Shown: positions 7,458 through 15,398 of the stretch, piece by piece
Layout: every line of letters starts with the position of its first letter
Position numbering within the stretch: the stretch's first letter is position 1
NCBI GenBank assembly: GCA_021414025.1
Contig: JAIOPG010000004.1
Span: 304,948 to 368,947, forward strand
Source of the DNA: Planctomycetota bacterium
Lineage (GTDB): Bacteria; Planctomycetota; Phycisphaerae; Phycisphaerales; SM1A02
Direction of reading: 5' to 3'
DNA: 64,000 bases
Made by a program: the position numbers and the translations under genes
The notes under the pieces: model-generated
What the model saw: only the letters and a program-made list of their open reading frames with translations
Told to the model about the DNA's origin: nothing
The model's database searches: none

Positions 7458-8957
7458 ATGGAATCAAAGCCAACTTCTTCGCGCGGTCCGGACCGCGGGC
7501 GTCCTCGCGCGGACCTGCGCGAGGCGCAGCGCCTGCTGGACGCGGCGCCGCCGCACGCGATCGAAGCGGAGATGAGCCTGCTCGGATCGATCCTCATTGA
7601 TCCGAAAGTGGTGGGCGATGTGGTTCAACTTGTTCGATTGGGCGGCGACTTCTTCCGTCCTGCGCACGGCGCCATCTTCGAAGCCATGGTCGGCATCTGG
7701 GACAAGACCGCGTCGCTTGACGTGGTGCAGTTGAACCAGCAGCTGCTGGACCGCGGCATCCTGGACGACGTCGGCGGCACCGCGTATCTGGTGGAGCTGG
7801 CGGAGAGCGTGCCGACGGCGGCGCACGCGACCGAGTATGCGCGGCTGGTCCGCGACAAGGCCACGCTGCGCGAGTTGATCCGCGCCGCCGGCGAGATTCT
7901 CACCGAGGCGCAGAACTCAGGCGACCAGCCCCAGCAGGTGCTTGAGGCCGCCGAGCAGCGCATCTTCGCGATCGCTCAGCGGCGCGAAGCGGCGCAGTTC
8001 TCCAGCCTGCAGGACCTGCTCGACCATGCGATCAAGGTGATCGACGCCAGCGATGGCCAGGCCTTCAACGGACTGCCCACGGGGTTCGCCGAATTCGACG
8101 AGATCACCAGCGGCCTGCAGAAGGGCGAGATGGTGGTGCTGGCGGCGCGGCCCAGCATGGGCAAGACCGCCTTCGCCCTCAACATCATGGAGAACGCCGC
8201 CGCCGCCGGCCACGCGGTCGCCATGTTCAGCCTGGAAATGGGCAAGCAGCAGTTGGTGCAGCGCCTGCTCTGCTCCAAGAGCGGCATCGACTCGCAGCGC
8301 CTGCGCCGCAACATGCTCCGCCAGGACGACTACCGGGCCCTGCTTTCCGCCTGCGAGGCGATGAAGTCCAGCAAGGTGTGGATCGACGACACGCCGGGCC
8401 TGACCATGCTCTCCATGCGCAGCAAGGCGCGACGGCTGCGCGAGATGCACGGCGTGGAGGCGATCTTCATCGACTACCTGCAGCTGATGTCGGCGGGCAG
8501 CCGCGCGGAAAACCGGCAGGTCGAAGTGAGCGACATCAGCCGCGGCATCAAGGCCATGGCCCGCGAGCTCGAGGTGCCGGTGATCTGCCTGAGCCAGCTC
8601 AGCCGCAAGTCGGAGGACCGTCCCGGGCACCGTCCGCAGATGAGCGACCTGCGCGAGTCGGGCAGCATCGAGCAGGACGCCGACGTGGTGATGATGCTGC
8701 ACCGCGAGGAGTACTACCACCCGGGCGACGACGACTGGAACGAGGCGAACCCCGACAAGCGCGGGCTCGCCGAGTTGATCATCGCCAAGCAGCGCAACGG
8801 TCCGACGGGCGTCGTGAAATTGACGTGGGACAGCCGCGTCACGCGCTTCCGAGACCACGCCGACAATCCCGCGGCGGCCGGCTGGGATGCGCCGCGACTG
8901 GTGCGGCCCAACGACCGCGGCTCGCGCGGCGGCGACTTCGACGGCATGCCGATGTAG
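7458..8957 (+). CDS. dnaB: Replicative DNA helicase DnaB
   Basis: 499 residues. Hexameric ATP-driven helicase that unwinds DNA at the replication fork and recruits primase. Residues about 27-140 form the N-terminal dimerisation domain (PPHAIEAEMSLLGSIL... the usual DnaB opening). Residues about 205-470 form the RecA-like domain: LPTGFAEFDEITSGLQKGE, Walker A AARPSMGKT (near 231), FSLEM, IDYLQLM (Walker B, near 340), LSQLSRKSEDRPGHRPQMSD, and an arginine-finger segment LRESGSIEQDADVV. No intein is present. The start ATG at 7458 lacks a clear SD. Confidence 0.97.
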   Translation: MESKPTSSRGPDRGRPRADLREAQRLLDAAPPHAIEAEMSLLGSILIDPKVVGDVVQLVRLGGDFFRPAHGAIFEAMVGIWDKTASLDVVQLNQQLLDRGILDDVGGTAYLVELAESVPTAAHATEYARLVRDKATLRELIRAAGEILTEAQNSGDQPQQVLEAAEQRIFAIAQRREAAQFSSLQDLLDHAIKVIDASDGQAFNGLPTGFAEFDEITSGLQKGEMVVLAARPSMGKTAFALNIMENAAAAGHAVAMFSLEMGKQQLVQRLLCSKSGIDSQRLRRNMLRQDDYRALLSACEAMKSSKVWIDDTPGLTMLSMRSKARRLREMHGVEAIFIDYLQLMSAGSRAENRQVEVSDISRGIKAMARELEVPVICLSQLSRKSEDRPGHRPQMSDLRESGSIEQDADVVMMLHREEYYHPGDDDWNEANPDKRGLAELIIAKQRNGPTGVVKLTWDSRVTRFRDHADNPAAAGWDAPRLVRPNDRGSRGGDFDGMPM

Positions 8958-8976
8958 TCGCGGCGCCCCTGGCCGC

Positions 8977-8982
8977 TAGACT
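8977..8982 (+). promoter_or_regulatory. -10-like TAGACT before ECF sigma gene
   Basis: TAGACT in the 10-mer GCTAGACTGC, identical to that before hldE, eight bases upstream of the GTG at 8991. No SD is present, consistent with a leaderless mRNA; no -35 is evident. Confidence 0.4.
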
Positions 8983-8990
8983 GCGCGTGC

Positions 8991-9557
8991 GTGCCGGATG
9001 CCGACGACCCTGAATTCGACCGTGGACTGCTGGCCCGCGCCGCCCAGGGCGACCCCGCGGCGTGGCGCGTCGTGGTGGAGCACTGGTCGCCGCGCATCTT
9101 CGCCTACCTGAGATCCAACACCCGCAACGAGGAGCTCGCCGAGGAGATCACCCAGAGCGTCTTCTGCACCGTCGCGCAAAAGCTCTCCGAATATGTGGAG
9201 CAGGGGCACTTCGAGTCGTGGATCTTCCGGATCGCGATCAACCGCCTGCGCGACGAGATGCGACGCCGCAAGCGGCACGCCCGGCCCATGGACAGCGAAG
9301 TGCTGGCGGACATCACCCCGCAGCGCGAGGAGAGCGAACGGGCCAGCGCCGAGGAGCTTCAGGCCCTGCGGAACGCCATGGAGCAGCTTCCGGAGGCGGA
9401 TCGCATGATCATCGACCTGCGCCACCAGGGGGGGATGAGCTTCCAGCAGATCGCCGAGACCCTCTCCGAGCCGCTGGGCACGCTGCTGGCCCGTCACCAC
9501 CGGGCGATCCGCAAACTGAGGGACCTGATGCGAAGGCACATGGGGGACCAAATATGA
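8991..9557 (+). CDS. ECF-type RNA polymerase sigma factor
   Basis: 188 residues from a GTG. Region 2 spans about 12-90 (LLARAAQGDPAAWRVVVEHW, RNEELAEEITQSVF, FESWIFRIAINRLRDEMRRRKR) and region 4 about 128-182 (LRNAMEQLPEADRMIIDLRHQGGMSFQQIAETL, then RHHRAIRKLRDLM). The short linker with no region 3 fits the extracytoplasmic-function class. The next two genes encode a small single-pass membrane protein and an exported protein, the layout expected of a sigma/anti-sigma/sensor set. The recognised promoter is unknown; autoregulation is plausible but no ECF-type -35 (AAC) element was seen. Confidence 0.93.
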   Translation: MPDADDPEFDRGLLARAAQGDPAAWRVVVEHWSPRIFAYLRSNTRNEELAEEITQSVFCTVAQKLSEYVEQGHFESWIFRIAINRLRDEMRRRKRHARPMDSEVLADITPQREESERASAEELQALRNAMEQLPEADRMIIDLRHQGGMSFQQIAETLSEPLGTLLARHHRAIRKLRDLMRRHMGDQI

Positions 9558-9647
9558 GGGAAACCGCGTCCGATACATGCTTTCTTTTCAAGGATCGCTG
9601 CAACAAGAAACGGCCCTCCCCGTTGGGTAGGCTGCAGGAGAACCAAC

Positions 9648-10052
9648 ATGGCATCATCCGAGGATCTTGAACTGGACGACACGCTGCGCGTGCTCGCCGC
9701 CCGAGCGGGCCGCACGCCGCGCGGATTGGCCGGGCGCGTCTTCGAGGCGAGCGTCACGCACCTGCCAAACCTTGAGGTCGTCGGCCGCATCGGTTCGCGC
9801 ACTTCGATGCAGTGGAAGGCGGCCGCGGCGATCCTGATCATGGTCGGCGGCGGCATCCTGGCGTGGCAGACTTCCTCGATCCGCGATTGCGACAGCTCCG
9901 ACGAGCCCACTCTGGCGGCGGTGATCGAGTCTTCCGCGAGCGCCTCGGGCGACGAGAATTTCATGGGACTCGCCTCGGCGCGCGGAGCCCGCTTCGACGA
10001 TCTGGCCTTCGAGATGCGCAGGGTCCTGAGCAGCGGGCAGGCGGGACGATGA
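9648..10052 (+). CDS. Small single-pass membrane protein, candidate anti-sigma factor
   Basis: 134 residues, no family recognised by eye. An acidic, helical cytoplasmic part (about 1-53: SEDLELDDTLRVLAARAGRTP...) is followed by one membrane helix (about 54-73: WKAAAAILIMVGGGILAWQ) and a 60-residue outer tail. Start ATG at 9648 with GGAG eight bases upstream. It lies 90 bp after the ECF sigma gene and overlaps the next gene by ATGA. Topology and position make it a candidate anti-sigma factor, but no zinc-binding HxxxCxxC motif is present, so this rests on context. Confidence 0.55.
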   Translation: MASSEDLELDDTLRVLAARAGRTPRGLAGRVFEASVTHLPNLEVVGRIGSRTSMQWKAAAAILIMVGGGILAWQTSSIRDCDSSDEPTLAAVIESSASASGDENFMGLASARGARFDDLAFEMRRVLSSGQAGR

Positions 10053-10843
10053 GGGTCGGCACTTTCATCGCGGGGATGGCGGCCGGAGCGGCGCTGGTGG
10101 CCGCGGTCGCCGCCACGACCTTGCGAAGCGGCGCGACCGCCGAACCGACCTCGACGCGAGCCCAAGCCGCGCCGCACAACGACAACGAACGGGCGGCGCA
10201 AAATCAGGCCGGTCAGGCCCGCGGGGATGCGGCCGGCCGCGGCGCCTGGCGCGGCGGCGAGGGCCAGCGCCGCGAAATGAGCGAGGAGGAGATCGACCGG
10301 GTGATTGCCACCGCACGTGAAGTGAATCCGGAATGGGCCGACGGTCTGGAGAAGCTCCGCCAGAGCGATCCCAAGGCGCTGCGCGACCGGCTCTCCCGCG
10401 AGGCCCGCAAGCTGATGGGGCTCTCCATGATGAAGGAGCGCGAGCCGCAGCTCTACAAGGTGCGCGTCGAGGATCTTCGCGTGCAGAACCAGATCCGCGA
10501 GCTCAGCGAAGCGTGGAACACCGCCAAGCAGAGCGGCGACCTGGCCGCCCAGGAAACGGCGATGAAGGAAATCGAGGCCGGTGCCCGCAAGCAGGTGGAA
10601 CTGGACATCCAGGCCCGCGGCTTCGAGCTGGTGGCGCTGGACCGGTCGCTCAAGGACGCGCGCAAGCGCCTTCAGGATGACATTCGCGACCGCGAGAAGT
10701 CCGTCGCCGAGATCGTCGACTCCATTCGCAACGGCGAGGAGATCAAGTTCGGCCGCCGACCGATGGGCATGGGCGGCCGTCCGCGCGGCGAGGAGATCGA
10801 GCCCGCGCGGAAACCGCAGGCACCCGCCCGCGGCGTCAACTAG
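10049..10843 (+). CDS. Exported helical protein of unknown function
   Basis: 264 residues from an ATG that overlaps the preceding stop (ATGA), so translation is probably coupled. A signal peptide or anchor occupies about 4-25 (GTFIAGMAAGAALVAAVAAT). A low-complexity Ala/Gln/Gly/Arg stretch follows (about 30-75), then charged helices likely to coil (about 76-235: EEEIDRVIATAREVNPEWADGL...RKRLQDDIRDREKSVAEIVD) and a basic/Gly tail. Placed third in the sigma/membrane-protein cluster, it may be the periplasmic sensor or target of that system, by analogy with helical Spy/CnrX-type proteins; I see no specific motif proving this. Confidence 0.6.
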   Translation: MRVGTFIAGMAAGAALVAAVAATTLRSGATAEPTSTRAQAAPHNDNERAAQNQAGQARGDAAGRGAWRGGEGQRREMSEEEIDRVIATAREVNPEWADGLEKLRQSDPKALRDRLSREARKLMGLSMMKEREPQLYKVRVEDLRVQNQIRELSEAWNTAKQSGDLAAQETAMKEIEAGARKQVELDIQARGFELVALDRSLKDARKRLQDDIRDREKSVAEIVDSIRNGEEIKFGRRPMGMGGRPRGEEIEPARKPQAPARGVN

Positions 10844-10849
10844 TCCGCG

Positions 10850-10855
10850 TATTCT
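10850..10855 (+). promoter_or_regulatory. -10-like TATTCT before dppC-type gene
   Basis: TATTCT lies six bases before the GTG at 10862, with no SD between. It fits the leaderless pattern of the window and supports the GTG as the start. Confidence 0.35.
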
Positions 10856-10861
10856 TCCGGC

Positions 10862-11887
10862 GTGCCGGAGAGTTCCATTGAAATTCGCGAAGCGATGGAC
10901 CGCGTCGCCGCCCTGCGCGGCGGAAGCGGATCGCATCGGCTGGGGACGGGATTGTGGCTGCTCATGATCCTGCTGGCGCTGGTGGCCCTCTCGGCGCCGT
11001 GGGCCTTCGGATCGGTCTCGCTGGGCGGCAGCGTCTCGTCGCCGCGCTGGGCCGCCGGCAATCTGCAATTGAGCCTGATGCCCCCCTCGTGGATGGCCGA
11101 TCCCGGCGCGCTGGAGCGGATTCACCAGGCCCGCGAGGCGAACCAATATGTGCCGTCGATGCCGCTGGGCACCGACCGTCTGGGCCGCGATGTCTTCGCG
11201 CGGCTCTGCGCCGGAAGCGCGATCAGTCTTTCGCTCGGGCTCTGCGCCGCGCTGGTGGCGACGGCCCTGGGCGTGCTCTGGGGTTCGGCCGCGGCGTGGT
11301 TCGGCGGGCGCGTGGACAGCGTGCTCATGCGAGCGGTCGACGTGCTCTACGCACTGCCCTCGATGCTGCTGGTGACGCTGCTGGGCGTGGCGGTGGATGG
11401 ATTCGCCGAGCGCACCTTCGGCGACTTCTCGCCCACGGCACGGCAGGTCCTGAATTTTCTCACCATGCTGGTGGCCATCGCCGGCGTCGGCTGGCTCACC
11501 ATGTCGCGGGTGGCGCGGGGGCAGGTGCTGTCGCTGCGCGAGCGGCCCTACGTGGAGGCCGCGCGGGCGGCCGGCGCCGGCACCGGAAGAATTTTCTGGT
11601 GGCATCTCCTTCCCAATCTCGCCGGACCCGTGGCGGCCTACGCGGCCCTGGCGGTGCCCAGCGCGATCCTGAGCGAAAGCTTCCTGAGCTTCCTGGGGAT
11701 CGGCATCCGCGATCCGCTGCCGAGCTTGGGCAATCTGGCGTCGGACGGCCTGCCCGAACTGAACCTGGTGAAGGGGCGCTGGTGGCTGCTGCTGCCGCCC
11801 TGCGCGGTGATCGCCTTCGCGCTGCTGACCCTGAATTTCGCCGCCGACCGGCTGCGCGACCGGCTCGATCCCGCCTCGGCCGGCTGA
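10862..11887 (+). CDS. Peptide-type ABC transporter permease, DppC/OppC family (first copy)
   Basis: 341 residues from GTG 10862 (an ATG at 10898 is possible). Membrane permease of the dipeptide/oligopeptide/nickel importer class. Seen: N-terminal membrane helix (about 32-50), PLGTDRLGRDVFARLCAGSAIS (the DppC hallmark GTD..GRD, near 102), further helices, and the EAA loop YVEAARAAGAGTGRIFWWHLLPN (near 225) that contacts the ATPase. Ends with the family-typical NFAADRLRDRLDP. First of five genes; a second, larger DppC-type permease occurs in the same operon. Confidence 0.93.
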   Translation: MPESSIEIREAMDRVAALRGGSGSHRLGTGLWLLMILLALVALSAPWAFGSVSLGGSVSSPRWAAGNLQLSLMPPSWMADPGALERIHQAREANQYVPSMPLGTDRLGRDVFARLCAGSAISLSLGLCAALVATALGVLWGSAAAWFGGRVDSVLMRAVDVLYALPSMLLVTLLGVAVDGFAERTFGDFSPTARQVLNFLTMLVAIAGVGWLTMSRVARGQVLSLRERPYVEAARAAGAGTGRIFWWHLLPNLAGPVAAYAALAVPSAILSESFLSFLGIGIRDPLPSLGNLASDGLPELNLVKGRWWLLLPPCAVIAFALLTLNFAADRLRDRLDPASAG

Positions 11888-11936
11888 TCCGCCGCCGCGC
11901 CGAACACCCCGGGGCGGTGATACCCTCGGCCCTCCC

Positions 11937-13847
11937 ATGAGAAACGGTTTCGGCTTCAAGGATCTCGTCTTTTTTGTCCTGCTCCTCGTCATCGCGGTCT
12001 CGATGTGGCTCTCGATGGTGCAGAAGGACCGACAGTGGATGCTGCTGCAGCGCGTCGACGCACGGCTGGGCGAGCTGGAAAAGAGATTCGACGAGATCCG
12101 CGCGGCGGGCGGCGTGGCCCCGGCGCCGAGCTCGTCCGCCGGAGCCGCCGCGCCCGCCTCGCGCGACGCGAGCTGGGCCCGCGCCGGCGTGGAGGTGCAG
12201 TGGCAGCCGCCTCTGGAGTTCGCCACCAATCCCGCGTCGCTGCCGGGGTACAAGCAAGGCGGGGAGTTCAGCGAGATCTTCGAGGCGCAGCCCGCGAAAC
12301 TTACCCCCTACATCAGCAGCGACACCTACGGCACGCGCGTGATCGACCGCGTCTGTGAAAACCTGGGCTCCTTCGATCCCAAGACGCTCAAGTTCCGCGG
12401 ACAGCTCGCGGACGCCTGGCAGCTCGATCCGGACGGGCTCTGGCTGCGCGTGCACATCAATCCCAGGGCGACTTTCAGCGACGGCACGCCCGTGACCGCC
12501 GAAGACGTGCGCTGGACCTTCGTGGACTTCGTCAAGAATCCGCTGATCGAGGCGGAGCGCAGCCGCAGCCTGATGGACAGCCTGGAAAAAGTGGAGGCGA
12601 TCGACGAGCGCACCGTCGAGTTCCGCTTCAACAAGTGCATCTTCACCAACATCACGCTGGCGATGTACAACCCGATCCTGCCCAAGCACTACTACGCGCA
12701 GTTCGAGCCGAGCCAGATCAACCAGGCCACCGGGCTGCTGATGGGCAGCGGTTTCTTTCGACTGGAAAACCTGCCCAAGGGACCCAACGAGCTGGCCCAG
12801 CAGTGGACCCCGGGCAACGATGTGGTGCTGGTGCGCAATGAGCGCTATTGGGGCACGCCCAGCCCGCTGGCGGGCATGCGCTACCACACGGTGAAGGATG
12901 ACCTGGCGCGGCTGGTGGCCTTCCGCAACGGCGAGGGCTCGATGATTTTGCCGACCAGCCCGCAGTTCAATCGAGTCCTGCGCGAGGAGCCCGGCTTCGA
13001 GAAGGAGAACTACGCCCTGAAGTGGATCAACATGCGCAGCGGCTACTCCTTCATCGCCTGGCAGTGCGGAGCGCGGCCCAGCGGTCGCGGCACGCCCTTC
13101 GGGGACACGCGGGTGCGCCGGGCCATGACCATGCTGCTGGATCGCGAGCGCATGATCCAGGACATCTGGGACGGCATCGGCATCGTCTCCAAGGGTCCCG
13201 AGAATCCGGAGAGCCCGGCGAGCGATCCGGCGCTGAAGCCGCTGCCCTTCGATCCCGCCAAGGCGAAGGAGCTGCTCAAGGAGGCCGGCTGGATGGACCG
13301 CGACAACGACGGCCGGCTGGAGAACGGCAAGGGCGAGCCCTTCACCTTCGAGTACACCTACGCGACCGGCGGCGAGATCGCCGAGCGCATCGCCCGCTTC
13401 GTCAAGGACTCCTACGGCAAGGCGGGCATCGAGGTGACCACGCGGCCGGTGGACTGGAGCCGCTACCAGGAGATCCTCAAGACCCGCGACTTCGACGCGA
13501 TCACGCTTTCCTGGAGCGCCACCAGCCCCGAGAGCGATCCACGGCAGATCTTCCATTCCGAGAGCATCAAGGAGGGGGGCGACAACTTTATCCAGTGGCG
13601 CTCCGACGCTGTCGACGCACTGATCGAGCAGGGGCGCCGCACCATGGACGAGCAGACCCGCATGCTGGTGTGGCGGCAGTTCGAGGCGGAGATCGCCCGC
13701 GAGCAGCCCTACACCTTCGTCCGCGTCGTGCCGTGGCTGCGCTTCGTCAAGCGCGACTTCGGCAACGTGCAGCCCTACCGCACGGGGTTGGAGCCCGAGG
13801 CCTTTTTCCGCATGAGCCCGGCCGCCGTGACGGCGCCGATGAACTAG
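11937..13847 (+). CDS. Peptide-type ABC substrate-binding protein (SBP_bac_5), membrane-anchored
   Basis: 636 residues, longer than the usual 530. SBP_bac_5 proteins capture peptides, nickel or sugars outside the membrane. Here the N-terminus is an uncleaved-looking helix (about 8-27, DLVFFVLLLVIAVSMWLSMV) followed by a predicted coil (to about 55) and a Pro/Ala/Ser linker, not a lipobox, so it is probably tethered by a helix. Domain seen at about 95-630: LADAWQLDPDGLWLRVHINPRATFSDGTPVTAEDVRWTF compresses to the family signature, then LPKHYY, RRAMTMLLDRERMI and FEIARE-like segments. Lies between the two permease types, typical of an operonic binding protein. Ligand unknown. Confidence 0.92.
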   Translation: MRNGFGFKDLVFFVLLLVIAVSMWLSMVQKDRQWMLLQRVDARLGELEKRFDEIRAAGGVAPAPSSSAGAAAPASRDASWARAGVEVQWQPPLEFATNPASLPGYKQGGEFSEIFEAQPAKLTPYISSDTYGTRVIDRVCENLGSFDPKTLKFRGQLADAWQLDPDGLWLRVHINPRATFSDGTPVTAEDVRWTFVDFVKNPLIEAERSRSLMDSLEKVEAIDERTVEFRFNKCIFTNITLAMYNPILPKHYYAQFEPSQINQATGLLMGSGFFRLENLPKGPNELAQQWTPGNDVVLVRNERYWGTPSPLAGMRYHTVKDDLARLVAFRNGEGSMILPTSPQFNRVLREEPGFEKENYALKWINMRSGYSFIAWQCGARPSGRGTPFGDTRVRRAMTMLLDRERMIQDIWDGIGIVSKGPENPESPASDPALKPLPFDPAKAKELLKEAGWMDRDNDGRLENGKGEPFTFEYTYATGGEIAERIARFVKDSYGKAGIEVTTRPVDWSRYQEILKTRDFDAITLSWSATSPESDPRQIFHSESIKEGGDNFIQWRSDAVDALIEQGRRTMDEQTRMLVWRQFEAEIAREQPYTFVRVVPWLRFVKRDFGNVQPYRTGLEPEAFFRMSPAAVTAPMN

Positions 13848-13880
13848 CCCGCGACGATCCCGCGACGCGATCCACCGATC

Positions 13881-15398
13881 ATGGGCTCCTACCTCGTCCG
13901 ACGCCTGCTGCTGATGATCCCGACGCTGCTGGGCATCACCTTTCTGGTCTTCGCGCTGATCGCGATGGCCCCGGGCGGCATCGGCGCCGGATTGCAGGTG
14001 CAGGGGGGACAGCTCAGCGACACCAGCAAGGTGATGCAGATGCAGGCCTACCTGGAGGACCGCTACGGATTGAACGATCCGATCGTGGTGCAATACGTGC
14101 GTTGGCTCGGGCAGATTTCGCCGGTCAAGATCGGACTGCGCGACCAGGTCTCGCCTTCGGGCGAGCAGATCCACGCGCCGCGCGAGATTCCCCAGATGCC
14201 GCTGCAGGGATGGTTCGCGCCGCCGCCGATGCCGGAGGCTGCCGTGATCGCCGCCTCCGATCAGAGCCAGGATCCGCAGATCGCCTTTCAATCACTGCGT
14301 CGAAATTCCGAGGGCACGCGGCGCACCTACGTCGGGCAGCTTCGCGTGATGAAGGAGGCGCTGGCGGACTACGCGCGCGCCGCGGGGCTCGCGGACCGCC
14401 TGGACGCGAAGGGCTCCGCGGATTTTGAGAAGTTCGAAGGCCTGGCACGGAACCCGGATCTGCCCGCCTTTGCGAAGTTACGCGATAGCGCGATGGCGCT
14501 GCAGCAGGCGTGGGTGGAAGCGCAGCGGGCGAGGCTGGCGACGCAAAGAGCCTTCGACGGCAAGCCCTATCCCGAGTCCGGCTTCTCCATCATTCCGGGA
14601 ACGCTCTGGGTCGGGGCGCCGGACCTTGGCGTGGCCTTCAGCAAGAACCGCCCGGTGATGGACCTGATCCTCAGCGCCCTTCCGGTCACGCTGCTGCTGA
14701 ACCTGATCGCCTTTCCGATCATCTACATGATCGCGATCCCCACCGGCATGCTGGCGGCGACGCGGCGCGGCACCTGGTTCGACACTTCCTCGGGGCTGCT
14801 GGTGCTGGCGCTGTGGAGCGTGCCCACGGTGCTCGCCGGAGTGGTCGCGATCGGCTTCCTCGCCAACAACCAATACCTGGGCTGGTTTCCCGTGAGCGGC
14901 CTGCACGATTCGCGGGCCGGGGTCTGGCCCTTCCTCCCCACCGAAACGGAGGGCGCCTTCAACCGCGGCTGGCTGCTCGACACGCTCTGGCATGTCGCGC
15001 TGCCGGTGGCCTGCCTCACCTACGGCGGGTTCGCCGTGCTCACCAAGCAATGCCGCGCCGCGATGCTGGACAATCTCTCCGCGGACTACGTGCGCACCGC
15101 CAAGGCCAAGGGAGTGCCGCGGCGCGATGTGGTGCTGCGGCATGTCTTTCGCAACAGCCTGCTGCCGCTGATCACGATGTTCGTGAACATCTTTCCCGCC
15201 ATGCTCGCGGGCAGCATCGTCATCGAGCGGATCTTTTCCGTGCCGGGGATGGGCACGCTCATCCTTGAGGCGATCGACCTTCGCGACCGCGAGCTGATCC
15301 TCGCCGATACCTTCATGATCGCCTGCGTGAATCTGCTCGCACTTTTGCTTGCCGACGTGCTCTACGCGCTGGCCGATCCGCGGGTGAGCTATGACTGA
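13881..15398 (+). CDS. Peptide-type ABC permease, DppB/OppB family with large insertion
   Basis: 505 residues against roughly 310-340 for typical DppB. Starts like the family (YLVRRLLLMIPTLLGITFLVF, first helix) and has DRYGLNDPIVVQYVRWLG. A non-membrane stretch then intervenes at about 85-245, rich in Pro, Ala, Gln and charged residues, before the core resumes with the remaining helices. The EAA loop DYVRTAKAKGVPRRDVVLRH lies near 408 and ERIFSVPGMGTLILEAI near 450. The insertion sits in the first periplasmic loop, so it could dock the enlarged, tethered binding protein (inference). Overlaps the next gene by 8 bp. Confidence 0.93.
   Translation: MGSYLVRRLLLMIPTLLGITFLVFALIAMAPGGIGAGLQVQGGQLSDTSKVMQMQAYLEDRYGLNDPIVVQYVRWLGQISPVKIGLRDQVSPSGEQIHAPREIPQMPLQGWFAPPPMPEAAVIAASDQSQDPQIAFQSLRRNSEGTRRTYVGQLRVMKEALADYARAAGLADRLDAKGSADFEKFEGLARNPDLPAFAKLRDSAMALQQAWVEAQRARLATQRAFDGKPYPESGFSIIPGTLWVGAPDLGVAFSKNRPVMDLILSALPVTLLLNLIAFPIIYMIAIPTGMLAATRRGTWFDTSSGLLVLALWSVPTVLAGVVAIGFLANNQYLGWFPVSGLHDSRAGVWPFLPTETEGAFNRGWLLDTLWHVALPVACLTYGGFAVLTKQCRAAMLDNLSADYVRTAKAKGVPRRDVVLRHVFRNSLLPLITMFVNIFPAMLAGSIVIERIFSVPGMGTLILEAIDLRDRELILADTFMIACVNLLALLLADVLYALADPRVSYD

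Noticed and set aside
9494..12253. 919-aa minus-strand open frame
   Set aside because: Antisense to the sigma, exported-protein and ABC genes, highly biased in Arg/His/Gln, no recognisable motif, no SD; a shadow frame.
11496..14291. 931-aa minus-strand open frame
   Set aside because: Antisense to the peptide-type ABC operon, whose plus-strand products have clear family motifs; composition is that of a mirror frame.
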